In this document: positions 27,323 through 35,661 of the stretch, piece after piece
How the letters are laid out: every line of letters begins with the position of its first letter
Position numbering within the stretch: position 1 is the first letter of the stretch
Virus record (IMG/VR): IMGVR_UViG_3300038306_000030
Span: 1-37,973 of that record
Source of the DNA: a virus
Strand: one strand, 5' to 3'
DNA: 37,973 nucleotides
Position numbers and translations under genes: made by a program
Notes under the pieces: generated by a model
Told to the model about the DNA's origin: nothing
Databases searched by the model: none
Seen by the model: the letters and a program-made list of their open reading frames with translations, nothing else

Positions 27323-27791
27323 CATCGCGGCACACATACTAATACTCGCGTTGGCCTTGCCAGGAGCCGCACTTGCAGACTGGATACATGACGAGGGTGT
27401 TGTTGAACCTCCACAGGAAATGATCCTCGGATGGAATGTCAATGAAATCCCTGGCAACGTAACGATTTACTACGATGTCAACGGGGATCGCAAACCTGAT
27501 ATCGTTTTCGCACATTCGATCAGGTATATGAATAGCGGGGTGCAATGTGATGCTAAGAAGGTTGGGAATGAACATTACTGGATCTATACCACATGTCCGG
27601 CAGATCACGCCGCCGATTATTTTATTTATAAGAAGTGGACACTATACAAATTTATAGGCAGCGGATGGAAGAGAGTGTATCAACATGTTGAACGAAATGA
27701 GCGAGACGGAACGTGCCGCATTCAACAAGACAAACAAGGCTCTGGGAATCAGGACTTACAAGGAGCAGGAGAAAGCTGTACAGGAAACTGA
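27303..27791 (+). CDS. Secreted protein with signal peptide (162 aa)
   Basis: Starting at ATG 27303 the protein has a Sec signal (MRLMVNNIAAHILILALALP then GAALA-DW, with an A-L-A cleavage site). The mature part contains VTIYYDVNGDRKPDIVFAHS, a calcium-binding-like D-x-N-G-D loop, and three or four cysteines (QCDAKK, TTCPAD). It overlaps the terminase small subunit gene by 107 bases, so its C-terminal 35 residues may be dispensable. Secretion from the host suggests envelope modification or superinfection exclusion. Confidence 0.6.
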   Translation: MRLMVNNIAAHILILALALPGAALADWIHDEGVVEPPQEMILGWNVNEIPGNVTIYYDVNGDRKPDIVFAHSIRYMNSGVQCDAKKVGNEHYWIYTTCPADHAADYFIYKKWTLYKFIGSGWKRVYQHVERNERDGTCRIQQDKQGSGNQDLQGAGESCTGN

Positions 27792-28038
27792 AGACCTTGG
27801 AGTTGCTGGAACTATCAAAAAAGCGGTTGCTAACATTGGAGGAGTGGAAGAGCTTACCGCCTGGGCAAGATCCTCAGATAGAAATCGCAGAGAACTTTTT
27901 GGATGGTACGCAAAATTAGCGCAGAAAGAAGAGAACGACGTTGGCTTAAAAGTTCAAGTGAACATCGTAAATTATAATGGCGACCCTGACACTACCACAC
28001 AAGTTTACACCGAGGAAGTACCAGCTCCCTCTGTTTGA
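27685..28038 (+). CDS. Terminase small subunit (putative)
   Basis: A 117-residue protein immediately before, and overlapping, the terminase large subunit. LGVAGTIKKAVANIGGVEEL followed by TAWARSSDRNRRELFGWYAK matches the G-G-V-x-x-L-x-x-W-A...Y-A-K-L pattern seen in small terminase-like phage proteins. The N-terminal 40 residues would contain the DNA-binding helix. Assignment rests mainly on position and this motif. Confidence 0.6.
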   Translation: MLNEMSETERAAFNKTNKALGIRTYKEQEKAVQETEDLGVAGTIKKAVANIGGVEELTAWARSSDRNRRELFGWYAKLAQKEENDVGLKVQVNIVNYNGDPDTTTQVYTEEVPAPSV

Positions 28039-29299
28039 AGCCTTTGATAATGGTATCAAGCGGGCGGTACTCGTTTGGCATCGACGCTCAGGAAAAGATA
28101 AATGTTCTCTCAACCTCTGCGTCAAAGAAATGTTTCAAAGAGTCGGACAGTATTACCATCTGTTCCCGACAGCAAGACAGGCAAGGAAGGCCATATGGGA
28201 TGGCATTGATAAGGCTGGTTTAAAAGTCATGGATCATTTCCCAAAGGAATTGATCAAGAGCAAGAATGAAACGGATATGAAGATAACTCTCTCAAACGGG
28301 AGTATCTATCAGTTGGTTGGGACAGACATGGGACTCGATTGGCTCGTCGGGACAAATCCTGTCGGGCTGATCTTTTCCGAGTATCCGATTATGACACCGA
28401 AAGCCTGGGATTTAATGCGCCCTATTGTAAGAGAAAATGGCGGATGGGCTTTATTTATTTATACACCGCGTGGTCAGAATCATGGTCATAAGATGTATGA
28501 AATGGCGGATAAGAATGATCAGTGGTTTTGTTCACGGTTGACAGTGGATGACACGAGGCGTGATTCGGTGGGTGAAGACGGATCGCCAGTAGTCAGCCCA
28601 GAAGACATTATTGATGAGGAACGTGAAGGACTTAGTCCAGAGCTAATACAGCAAGAGTATTTTTGCAGCTTCCACGCGGCAATCCCCGGAGCGTACTTTG
28701 CCAGGGAGATGACGAGGGCGGAAGATGATGGAAGATTTTTAAATATACCGTGGGAATCGAAGATAGATGTCGAGACAGCATGGGATCTTGGTATTGATGA
28801 TGCCACGGCAATTATTTTTTACCAGACGGTAGGTAATGAAATTAGATTGATTGATTATTACGAGGCCAACGGTGAGGGATTACCACACTTTATCAACGTG
28901 CTTAAAAGCAAGCCTTACGTTTATGGGGCGCATCATGCGCCGTGGGATATTGAAGTGCGAGAACTTACTACAGGCAAGAGCCGCAGGGATACGGCACGGA
29001 GTCTGGGAATCATTTTTACAGTCGGTAAAAAAGTACGAGCAAAAGAAGAAGCAATCGAACAGGGACGACAAATAATTTCCAAGTGTTGGTTTGACAAGGT
29101 GAAATGTGAAAAGTTGATTTCATCGTTACGCAATTACCATAAAGAGTTTGACAACAAGATGGGAGTCTATAAGAAAAACCCAGTTCATAACTGGGCCTCG
29201 CATGGGGCTGATGCTTTCATGCAAATGGCAATGGATTACAGAACGCCGAGGACATCCGCATTACAAACCGTGGCAGAACAGGAGTTTGATATTTTCTAA
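27977..29299 (+). CDS. Terminase large subunit
   Basis: A 440-residue protein. The ATPase has a Walker A variant WHRRSGKDK (34-42), Walker B VGLIFSEY (about 129-136) and coupling motif FIYTPRG. The RNase H-like nuclease starts with AWDLGIDDAT (268-277) and ends with HGADAFMQM. Length and motifs fit terminases of podoviruses with small genomes. It packages the concatemeric genome into the procapsid. The stop overlaps the next ATG. Confidence 0.92.
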   Translation: MATLTLPHKFTPRKYQLPLFEAFDNGIKRAVLVWHRRSGKDKCSLNLCVKEMFQRVGQYYHLFPTARQARKAIWDGIDKAGLKVMDHFPKELIKSKNETDMKITLSNGSIYQLVGTDMGLDWLVGTNPVGLIFSEYPIMTPKAWDLMRPIVRENGGWALFIYTPRGQNHGHKMYEMADKNDQWFCSRLTVDDTRRDSVGEDGSPVVSPEDIIDEEREGLSPELIQQEYFCSFHAAIPGAYFAREMTRAEDDGRFLNIPWESKIDVETAWDLGIDDATAIIFYQTVGNEIRLIDYYEANGEGLPHFINVLKSKPYVYGAHHAPWDIEVRELTTGKSRRDTARSLGIIFTVGKKVRAKEEAIEQGRQIISKCWFDKVKCEKLISSLRNYHKEFDNKMGVYKKNPVHNWASHGADAFMQMAMDYRTPRTSALQTVAEQEFDIF

Positions 29300-29544
29300 T
29301 GAATATTCTTGATACTTATTTCACAATCATGGGTGGCTCTCCTCCGCCAAGACCCGTTTACAGTCCTCCTCCCCCTCCAAAGCCTGCGCCAGTGGATAAC
29401 TCTGCGGCAATGCGACAGAAGGCAGCAGAAAATAAAAAGCGTGGCAGGACTGCATTAATTACTAATAAAGATGGAGCATCTGGGTTGGGTGGCGAAAGCG
29501 GCTCAAATGCTTCTGGTGAAAAGAAAACGCTGGGGGGCTATTGA
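29299..29544 (+). CDS. Tandem head-region small protein 1 (LITN/LGGY motif)
   Basis: An 81-residue protein: hydrophobic start MNILDTYF, a proline-rich middle (PPPRPVYSPPPPPKPAP) and the C-terminal KRGRTALITNKDGASGLGGE ending KKTLGGY. The G-R-x-x-L-I-T-N...T-L-G-G motif recurs in the next two genes and in small proteins between terminase and connector of other podoviruses. The function is not established. Confidence 0.75.
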   Translation: MNILDTYFTIMGGSPPPRPVYSPPPPPKPAPVDNSAAMRQKAAENKKRGRTALITNKDGASGLGGESGSNASGEKKTLGGY

Positions 29545-29786
29545 TGAACATACTTGATTTTATTTTTACAGGATGTTTTGGGTCGCCAACTCTTCCGCCG
29601 ATGCCTCCTCCGCCTGCTCCATTACCGGATGTGAGTAAAGAGCAAGAAGAAAAGGAAGCTAAAGCCCGCGCTGATAAAGCAAAAGATAAAAAACGTGGCA
29701 GAGCTTCGTTGATTACCAATGAAGGTGGCGCGGCTGGATTAGAAGAGGATGGCAATACTGCTAAACAAAAATTAGGCGGATATTGA
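29544..29786 (+). CDS. Tandem head-region small protein 2 (LITN/LGGY motif)
   Basis: ATG 29544 in a TGATG overlap. The 80 residues begin MNILDFIF, continue with a proline-rich segment (LPPMPPPPAPLP) and a charged helix, and end KKRGRASLITNEGGAAGLEE...KLGGY. It is clearly a paralogue of the preceding gene. The shared MNILD start and LGGY end make a tandem duplication the simplest explanation. Confidence 0.75.
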   Translation: MNILDFIFTGCFGSPTLPPMPPPPAPLPDVSKEQEEKEAKARADKAKDKKRGRASLITNEGGAAGLEEDGNTAKQKLGGY

Positions 29787-30127
29787 TGGGAGCCGCAATG
29801 CCTCAAATGATGCTTGGTATGGCAGGCCCAAGTTTCCCTAAACATCAAGAAGCAATTGGGGCAAAGTATGAAGGCGATCCAGACATGAAGTATGAAAAAC
29901 AATCCGAGTTCGCTAATGCTATCGAGAATTGGGAGAGAGATGGCCCTGCTCAAAATTTAGGCTTATATAGCAAAGGGCTTCGTGCAACGGCGGAGAAATC
30001 TAAACCTGGGGATTCATTAATCACAGGAAACGACAAGCCAAAAAGAAAACGAATATACGGAATGGGTAAAAGTTCAGGCGAAGAAAAATCAGGCACGGTA
30101 AAGAAACCAACATTAGGTGGCGAATAA
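29786..30127 (+). CDS. Tandem head-region small protein 3 (SLITG/LGGE motif)
   Basis: A 113-residue protein from ATG 29786. The N-terminal 75 residues are unrelated to its neighbours (AAMPQMMLGMAGPSFPKHQE). The C-terminus again carries GDSLITGNDKPKRKRI and ends KPTLGGE. The same tail on three different bodies suggests that the tail is a targeting or docking signal. Confidence 0.7.
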   Translation: MGAAMPQMMLGMAGPSFPKHQEAIGAKYEGDPDMKYEKQSEFANAIENWERDGPAQNLGLYSKGLRATAEKSKPGDSLITGNDKPKRKRIYGMGKSSGEEKSGTVKKPTLGGE

Positions 30128-31795
30128 ATGGCAGTCAATGCAAAGAGCTTAATCAAGCGTAATGAAACACTAAAAGAAGACCGCAACCTCTGGGACAGTT
30201 TTTACAGGGATGTTGTGGACTATATTCGTCCACGCAAGCAAACCGCAGAGGAAAGCCGTGTGCCTGGAGTCATTCGGCACAAGCATTATGATTCGACTGC
30301 GCCTCACGCTGCTAATACATTAGCGTTAGTCATGGCGGATACCTTAACGCCGAAAGCCATCCAGTGGTTTGGCTTCAAGATTCCCGAAGCATCTCCGTTC
30401 AAGCAATTCAATGATAACCAGAACGTAATGAACTGGTTTAAGACGGTTGAGGATGGAGTTCGCTTTGCTCTTGATCAAAGTAATTTCTACCCTGTCGTCA
30501 ACGAAATTTACCTCGATTTTAATTCATTTGCAACGATCTGTTTATATGTAGAAGAGGCAGAACTGAAGCAAAAAGGTTTTAACGGATTAACATTCAGAGC
30601 CTTGCCCATTGCTTCTTATGTATTTGCCGAGGATGATGCTGGCATTGTTGATACGGTCATGCGTGAGTACGAATTAACGGCACGGCAATTTGTCCAGAGA
30701 TTCCCAGGAACAACCGTTCCAGGTGAGATTGCAAAATCATTAGAACAAACTCCAGACGATAAGTTTAATTTTTTGCGGGTGGTCGCACCAACCAAGGAAT
30801 TGAGTTCCAAGGTTAAGTTCCCTTACGCATCGGTTGACATCTTGGTTGACAAACAACTCGTAGTCGATGAACGGGGATACAAGGAATTCCCTTACATGGT
30901 TGGCAGGTGGGACAAAGCGTCTGGCGAAACAAGAGGTCGTGGCCCTGCCGCGATTGCGCTCGATGACATCAAGTCACTCAACCAGTTGCGTAAACTTGAA
31001 TTGATAGGTTTGGAGAAAGCAGTCAATCCTCCTATCTTAGCTCCCGAAGATGGATTCATCGGTACGGTGAAACTGGGAAGCAATTCAATTATCTATTCAC
31101 GCAATCCCAACGATGTAAGAACACTGCCGACAGAATTACGCCTGGATTTATCTTCATTGAAAGCGAATGATCTCAAACAATCTATTCGCGACATCTACCT
31201 GACAGATCAATTAAACATTCCAAGAACAAAACAGATGACAGCTTCAGAAGTCTCTGTACTCCGTTCAGAAATGGAACGACTGCTCGGCCCGACGATTTCA
31301 AGATTTGAATCAGAAGTGTTAGGGCCAATGCTAAACAGAACAGTCGGTATCATGCACAGGACAGGAGCATTGCCTCCGCCTCCCCCAGAAATTCAAGATT
31401 TAGATGCTATTGATATCGAGTATGTCGGACAACTGGCACGATCTCAAAAGATGGTGGAAGTTGAATCGATACAGAACTGGATTAGTTTGATCGGGCAATT
31501 CGGGCAGATTGATCCAAGAGTATTGCAGTTACCTGATCTCATGGCAGCCGGAAGAATTATCGCGCCTGTTTTAGGTGTTCCTAAATCAGTTGTCAAGGGC
31601 GCTGCACAAATGGAAGAAGATGTTGAGCGAGAACAACAGAAACAAGCTGAAGCAGAACAAATGCAGAAGATGGGCGCTATGGCAGAATCGGCTGGTAAAG
31701 CAGCGCCTGCAATGAAAGTCATGCAAGATGGAGCGGCAAACCTAAGTGAAGAAGACAAAGCGGCGCTTATCCAGCAGTTCACAGGAACTAACTGA
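30128..31795 (+). CDS. Portal / head-to-tail connector, T7 gp8-type
   Basis: A 555-residue protein, near T7 gp8 in size (536). The N-terminus, LWDSFYRDVVDYIRPRKQTA, and later RGRGPAAIALDDIKSLNQLR and SFEVxL-type segments (ASEVSVLRSEMERLLGPTIS) are typical of head-tail connecting proteins. The C-terminus is Gln/Glu/Ala-rich. It forms the dodecameric ring at the packaging vertex, directly after terminase and before scaffold and capsid as expected. Confidence 0.92.
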   Translation: MAVNAKSLIKRNETLKEDRNLWDSFYRDVVDYIRPRKQTAEESRVPGVIRHKHYDSTAPHAANTLALVMADTLTPKAIQWFGFKIPEASPFKQFNDNQNVMNWFKTVEDGVRFALDQSNFYPVVNEIYLDFNSFATICLYVEEAELKQKGFNGLTFRALPIASYVFAEDDAGIVDTVMREYELTARQFVQRFPGTTVPGEIAKSLEQTPDDKFNFLRVVAPTKELSSKVKFPYASVDILVDKQLVVDERGYKEFPYMVGRWDKASGETRGRGPAAIALDDIKSLNQLRKLELIGLEKAVNPPILAPEDGFIGTVKLGSNSIIYSRNPNDVRTLPTELRLDLSSLKANDLKQSIRDIYLTDQLNIPRTKQMTASEVSVLRSEMERLLGPTISRFESEVLGPMLNRTVGIMHRTGALPPPPPEIQDLDAIDIEYVGQLARSQKMVEVESIQNWISLIGQFGQIDPRVLQLPDLMAAGRIIAPVLGVPKSVVKGAAQMEEDVEREQQKQAEAEQMQKMGAMAESAGKAAPAMKVMQDGAANLSEEDKAALIQQFTGTN

Positions 31796-32003
31796 ACGGC
31801 AGATAGCAAGCGCGTTTTACAATACATTTACGAGTGGAGATGGAGGGTTAGTGTATGAGTGGTTGCAAAACCAATACAATAACACATCCAGTTTTGTCCC
31901 AGGAGAGCCGGAAACAACAGCCTACAATGAAGGATGTCGGGCCGTGTTCCTGCAAATCAAAAAAAACCTGGACTACTGGGAAACCAAAGGAAAGGAATTA
32001 TGA
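31746..32003 (+). CDS. Bbp19-like small head protein
   Basis: An 85-codon frame with a possible GTG 31746 that overlaps the connector end; a start nearer 31790 would avoid this. The core AFYNTFTSGDGGLVYEWLQN then SSFVPGEPETTAYNEGCRAV fits the Bordetella phage Bbp19 family (F...G..V...L, F-x-P-G-d-x..T-a-x-x-E-G-x-R). The stop overlaps the scaffold ATG (ATGA). The role in head assembly is not defined. Confidence 0.65.
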   Translation: MKKTKRRLSSSSQELTERQIASAFYNTFTSGDGGLVYEWLQNQYNNTSSFVPGEPETTAYNEGCRAVFLQIKKNLDYWETKGKEL

Positions 32004-32860
32004 GCGAAGAAACGACTGCAACCTCGGAAGAGGTAGTCACAGAAGAAGTAGAAACAACAGGAGTTGAGTCACAAGCAGAAGAACAGAAAGAAGAAACATG
32101 GCGGGATGGTTTGCCCGACGATTTGCAGGGAGTCAAAACTCTTGAGAAGTTCAAGGATGTTGACGCACTTGCGAAGGGATATGTCCATTTAGAGAAATAT
32201 TTCGACGGCACAATAAAGATTCCCGGCGAGAACGCAACGGCAGAAGAGGTTGAGAGATACCATGCCAAGTTGGGAAGACCTGACACTCCCGACGATTACG
32301 ATTTTGAAAAACAGGAAGTCCCTGACGGGATGAATTACGACGAACACATGGAAGGTGAGTTCTTAAAGAAAGCTCACGGCATGGGTTTGAACAGTAAGCA
32401 GGTGGGTGACTTGTATAGTTGGTACAGTTCACAAACCAAAGATATGTTTGTGCAGCATCAAGTCGCACAGGAAAACAATATCCAGAAAGCCGAGATAGAA
32501 CTTCGGGCGGACTGGGGCAGACAGTACGAAGAGAAACTGGCAGGCATTCAAAGATTAGTGGATCAGTATGCCAGTGGTGAGGAAAAGCAATACCTGGATA
32601 CATCGGGATTTGGTAATGATCCTCATGTCGCTAAGTTTCTCGATAAGATCACAAAGGATTTTGGTGAAGCAAAACACTTAGGTGATCCCAAGATCAATGC
32701 GTTTACTGATCCAGATTCTGCACAACGAGCTAAAGATTCTTTCTATAGAGATACAGAAAGTGATGATTACAAAGCGTATTTCAGCGAGACGCATCCCCGC
32801 CATAATGAGGTGGTCAAGATGCTGGATCGATGGAATAACACGATTCATGGAGATGAATAA
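32000..32860 (+). CDS. Capsid scaffolding protein
   Basis: A 286-residue protein starting at ATG 32000 after AAAGGAA. The N-terminal 35 residues are nearly all Glu/Thr/Ser/Val. Then come WRDGLPDDLQGVKTLEKFKD, GYVHLEKYFDGTIKIPGENA and a long helical C-terminal half, the usual organisation of podovirus scaffolds (T7 gp9 position). It guides procapsid assembly and leaves during packaging. Confidence 0.85.
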   Translation: MSEETTATSEEVVTEEVETTGVESQAEEQKEETWRDGLPDDLQGVKTLEKFKDVDALAKGYVHLEKYFDGTIKIPGENATAEEVERYHAKLGRPDTPDDYDFEKQEVPDGMNYDEHMEGEFLKKAHGMGLNSKQVGDLYSWYSSQTKDMFVQHQVAQENNIQKAEIELRADWGRQYEEKLAGIQRLVDQYASGEEKQYLDTSGFGNDPHVAKFLDKITKDFGEAKHLGDPKINAFTDPDSAQRAKDSFYRDTESDDYKAYFSETHPRHNEVVKMLDRWNNTIHGDE

Positions 32861-33084
32861 TGCCCATGCACAAAGATATAAAGTGTGTGGATTGCATTCA
32901 TCTCGTACCGCAGACGCAAGTCTGTATGGAATACAAGGCATCAGTGGAAGCCGAGGAAACGCGTAACTGTTATTTCTTTAAAGAAGGCAAGTACGCAGAA
33001 CCAGTGGCAGAGATTGTGCCGATTAGGAAGGGAAGAAGAAAAAAGAAACTCCCTTCCGTATTCCCAGAGGGACAACCCGCATAG
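32860..33084 (+). CDS. Small cysteine-rich protein (74 aa)
   Basis: ATG 32860 overlaps the scaffold stop. The product, MPMHKDIKCVDCIHLVPQTQ then VCMEYKASVEAEETRNCYFF, has CxxC-x(10)-C-x(14)-C, a likely zinc site, and a basic tail (RKGRRKKKLPS). It lies between scaffold and capsid genes. No family is recognised. Confidence 0.6.
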   Translation: MPMHKDIKCVDCIHLVPQTQVCMEYKASVEAEETRNCYFFKEGKYAEPVAEIVPIRKGRRKKKLPSVFPEGQPA

Positions 33085-33133
33085 GATAATTGTTTCTTAC
33101 AAATTTTTAGTCCTGGTAATCCGCAAGGATCAG

Positions 33134-33177
33134 GCGTTTTAACGCAACCAGGAGAGTCCAAGGTTGGGCAACTCTCC
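33134..33177 (+). promoter_or_regulatory. Structured leader of the capsid gene
   Basis: GCGTT-TT-AACGC (33134-33145) and GGAGAGT-N13-ACTCTCC (33151-33177) are two hairpins in the 122-base gap before the capsid gene. Neither is followed by a T run, so they are not terminators. They may protect or mark a processed 5' end of the abundant capsid message. Confidence 0.5.
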
Positions 33178-33206
33178 GCACAATGATTTATTAACAGGAG
33201 AGTAAA

Positions 33207-34079
33207 ATGTCTACACAAATTAATAAGGCGTTTGAAACCTCTTTTAGTGACAACTTCATACACTTGGCGAGTCAAAAGCAATCCAAGTTGGGTGGGGCTG
33301 TACGCTATGAGCAGGTTAACGATGCGAAGCAGTTTATGTTTGACCGCATGGACACGGTAAGTATGGTTCAAGCGGTCAGTCGTCACGAAGATACTCCGTT
33401 AACGGAAGTACCTTTTTCCAGACGACGCGTTACATTTAACACTTACAGGGCGGTTGATTTAATCGACAATCCTGACCGTGTGAAGATGGCAAAAGATCCA
33501 ACGTCACCGACAATGAAACAATTGACGGCGGCAATGAATAGACAGAAGGACGATGTAATTATCGCCGCAGCTTTGGGGAATGCCTATAGTGTTAGTTCCG
33601 CTGATGCTGCGTCTACGGTTGCACTTCCTTCTGGACAAGCCATAGCAAATGGTGGAACTGATTTAACATTAGCAAAATTGTTGCAAGCTAAGAAGATTCT
33701 TCTAAGCAATGATGTAGATCCAGGGGAAGAGCCGATGTATGTAGTGGTTGGCCCTGACCAGTTGGAAGCATTGTTGAGTGTTACCACTAATACCAGCGTG
33801 GATTTTAACAGTGTGAGAGCGCTTATGAATGCAGAGCTTGATACTTGGTGTGGATTTAAATTCATCATTTCAACACGCCTTGCAAAAACGGGCAACATTA
33901 GAAGTTGTTTTGCATGGGCAAAATCAGGAATTGGTCTTGCTATGAACGGTACTCCTAATATTCGCATCTCTGAGAGAAGCGATAAAAATTATAGTACACA
34001 GTGCTTCGTGGAATGTTCTTTAGGCGCAACTCGTATAGAAGACGAGAAAGTTGTAAAAATTGATTGCGACGAGTCCTAA
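33207..34079 (+). CDS. Major capsid protein
   Basis: A 290-residue protein with a strong AGGAGAG before ATG 33207. The sequence (KQSKLGGAVRYEQVNDAKQF, FSRRRVTFNTYRAVDLIDNP, MYVVVGPDQLEALLSVTTNT) resembles capsid proteins of the BPP-1 type (Bbp17) with an HK97-like fold inferred. It follows scaffold and precedes a decoration-type gene. The C-terminal VECSLGATRIEDEKVVKIDC is typical of this group. Confidence 0.85.
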   Translation: MSTQINKAFETSFSDNFIHLASQKQSKLGGAVRYEQVNDAKQFMFDRMDTVSMVQAVSRHEDTPLTEVPFSRRRVTFNTYRAVDLIDNPDRVKMAKDPTSPTMKQLTAAMNRQKDDVIIAAALGNAYSVSSADAASTVALPSGQAIANGGTDLTLAKLLQAKKILLSNDVDPGEEPMYVVVGPDQLEALLSVTTNTSVDFNSVRALMNAELDTWCGFKFIISTRLAKTGNIRSCFAWAKSGIGLAMNGTPNIRISERSDKNYSTQCFVECSLGATRIEDEKVVKIDCDES

Positions 34080-34125
34080 GTGAGGCTAACTGAATCTTAA
34101 TTTTATTTTTTAAGGAGTATTAATC

Positions 34126-34680
34126 ATGGGAACAGCTTATTCAACTGAACTGACCAATCTTGAGGCAACCCCTCAAGTGATGGTGAGTCCTGGTAGTGCT
34201 ACCGGCAAGATTCGTGTGTGGTCTGACACGATTGCTGCTGGTACAGGGGATATCGACGACGACGATATTCTAATGATGGCGGAAATTCCGTCGAATGCAA
34301 AAATCAAGTCTATCAAGTTGTACAACGATGACTTGGATTCAAATGGATCTCCGGCGTTGGTTACTGACGTTGGAATCTATAACGGTAACGTCAAGTTTAA
34401 TGACACCGATGGCAGTGCGACTGCATATGCCGCTGAAGGTGTGATTGACCGTGACTGTTACGGAACAGTGAGTACCGTTCTTCAAGCCGCTGTAACGGCT
34501 GGAACGGAATTTCGTTACGAAACCCTCGGTATTGAAACCGTTGGCAACTTTATGTGGGAAGATGCCGGATTGACTTCTGATCCCGGCAGAATGCTTCGCA
34601 TAGCGTTGACAATCGAAACAGTTGCGGCTACCGCTGCTGCTGGTGATATTACGATGGTTGTTGAGTACATAGTCAACTAA
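34126..34680 (+). CDS. Capsid decoration / cement protein (Bbp16-like)
   Basis: A 184-residue protein after AAGGAGT. It is beta-rich and acidic (IRVWSDTIAAGTGDIDDDDI, NAKIKSIKLYNDDLDSNGSP) with a hydrophobic end (GDITMVVEYIVN). Position and pattern fit BPP-1 Bbp16, the cement protein bound on the outside of the shell. It is followed by an intrinsic terminator. Confidence 0.7.
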   Translation: MGTAYSTELTNLEATPQVMVSPGSATGKIRVWSDTIAAGTGDIDDDDILMMAEIPSNAKIKSIKLYNDDLDSNGSPALVTDVGIYNGNVKFNDTDGSATAYAAEGVIDRDCYGTVSTVLQAAVTAGTEFRYETLGIETVGNFMWEDAGLTSDPGRMLRIALTIETVAATAAAGDITMVVEYIVN

Positions 34681-34686
34681 CTGATT

Positions 34687-34717
34687 GGGGGCAGTCCAAA
34701 AGGCTGCTCCCTTTCTT
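34687..34717 (+). terminator. Intrinsic terminator after the head genes
   Basis: GGGGGCAG (34687-34694) pairs with CTGCTCCC (34704-34711), 8 bp with one G-U, followed by TTTCTTTAT. Its place right after capsid and decoration genes parallels the T7 terminator after gene 10. Partial termination would keep head proteins in excess over tail proteins. Confidence 0.7.
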
Positions 34718-34820
34718 TATCAAATGAGAAAGTAAAAAAAGTTTTTAAAAAAGTGTCACAAACTAGGTGTCTCAAGTGACTTATATGTAATAGCAACAAA
34801 ACATATAAGGATCTTAAAAA

Positions 34821-35045
34821 ATGCAAAAGAGATATAGAAAATTCAGGAGTATTTTAAAAACAAGAGAAAAGGTTAAATATCCACTAAGAAAAATTATAGA
34901 AAAGACCAAACTTGCTGATGGTTTTTTTGATAAACAGCACGTTATTTTACAATGTGGGCATGAGATAAGATGTTCAAGTGGAGCAATTTACAAGGCAAGG
35001 TGCTATAGGTGTCCAAAAAAAAATATGGATTCAGAAGAGGATTAG
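34821..35045 (+). CDS. Small AT-rich Com-like zinc protein (74 aa), possible moron
   Basis: ATG 34821 follows AAGGATC. The product is very basic at the N-terminus (MQKRYRKFRSILKTREKVKY). Then come VILQCGHEIRCSSGAIYKARCYRC, whose four cysteines give a zinc site like those of Com-type translational regulators. It is AT-rich compared with its neighbours and is preceded by a terminator and a noncoding gap, the classic layout of an inserted moron gene. No clear promoter is seen. Confidence 0.6.
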   Translation: MQKRYRKFRSILKTREKVKYPLRKIIEKTKLADGFFDKQHVILQCGHEIRCSSGAIYKARCYRCPKKNMDSEED

Positions 35046-35085
35046 CACAGTTTAGTAAAATTGTGAATCATACAAGGAATTCTTT

Positions 35086-35661
35086 ATGGCAAGTTTTGTA
35101 GAAATTTCATCTAACGCATTACGTTTACTGGGGGACGATCCGATTACATCGTTTGGCGATGATACGGAACGCGCTCGTTTAGTGAACGCTATCTATGAAG
35201 AGATGCGTGACGAAGTAACAAGGGCAGCGGTGTGGAACTGCTGTAAGTCAAGACAAGTATTGGCATCACTCAGTGAAACGCCAGCATTCGGTTGGGCTTA
35301 TTATCACCAGTTACCAGCGGACTGTTTGCGGGTTGTGGATGTATTGTCGGGCGACACAAGGATTGATCACACGATTGAAGGCAGACGTTTAATGACAGAT
35401 GTTAGTTCTGTCAATCTGATCTTTTTAAAACGAGTGACAGATCCTAACGAATTTGATTCATTATTTATTTCAGCCTATACCGCAAGGATTGCCGCTGAAT
35501 TGGCATTGCCGATTTCTGGTAGCAATACAGTTGCAACGGCTATGTGGACAGGCTATGACAAGAAAGTCAAGGAAGCAAGAACGATTGATTCACAGGAAGG
35601 AACGCCTGCCAACCTGGATGCACAGTCGATCATGGATGCACGTGCAGGGAGTGTTACATAG
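35086..35661 (+). CDS. Tail tubular protein A (T7 gp11-like)
   Basis: A 191-residue protein, near T7 gp11 in size (196). The N-terminus, EISSNALRLLGDDPITSFGD followed by ERARLVNAIYEEMRDEVTRA, and the later FGWAYYHQLPADCLRVVDVL are the diagnostic pattern of this family. It forms the dodecameric adaptor between connector and nozzle. Its stop is immediately followed by the ATG of tail tube B. Confidence 0.92.
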   Translation: MASFVEISSNALRLLGDDPITSFGDDTERARLVNAIYEEMRDEVTRAAVWNCCKSRQVLASLSETPAFGWAYYHQLPADCLRVVDVLSGDTRIDHTIEGRRLMTDVSSVNLIFLKRVTDPNEFDSLFISAYTARIAAELALPISGSNTVATAMWTGYDKKVKEARTIDSQEGTPANLDAQSIMDARAGSVT

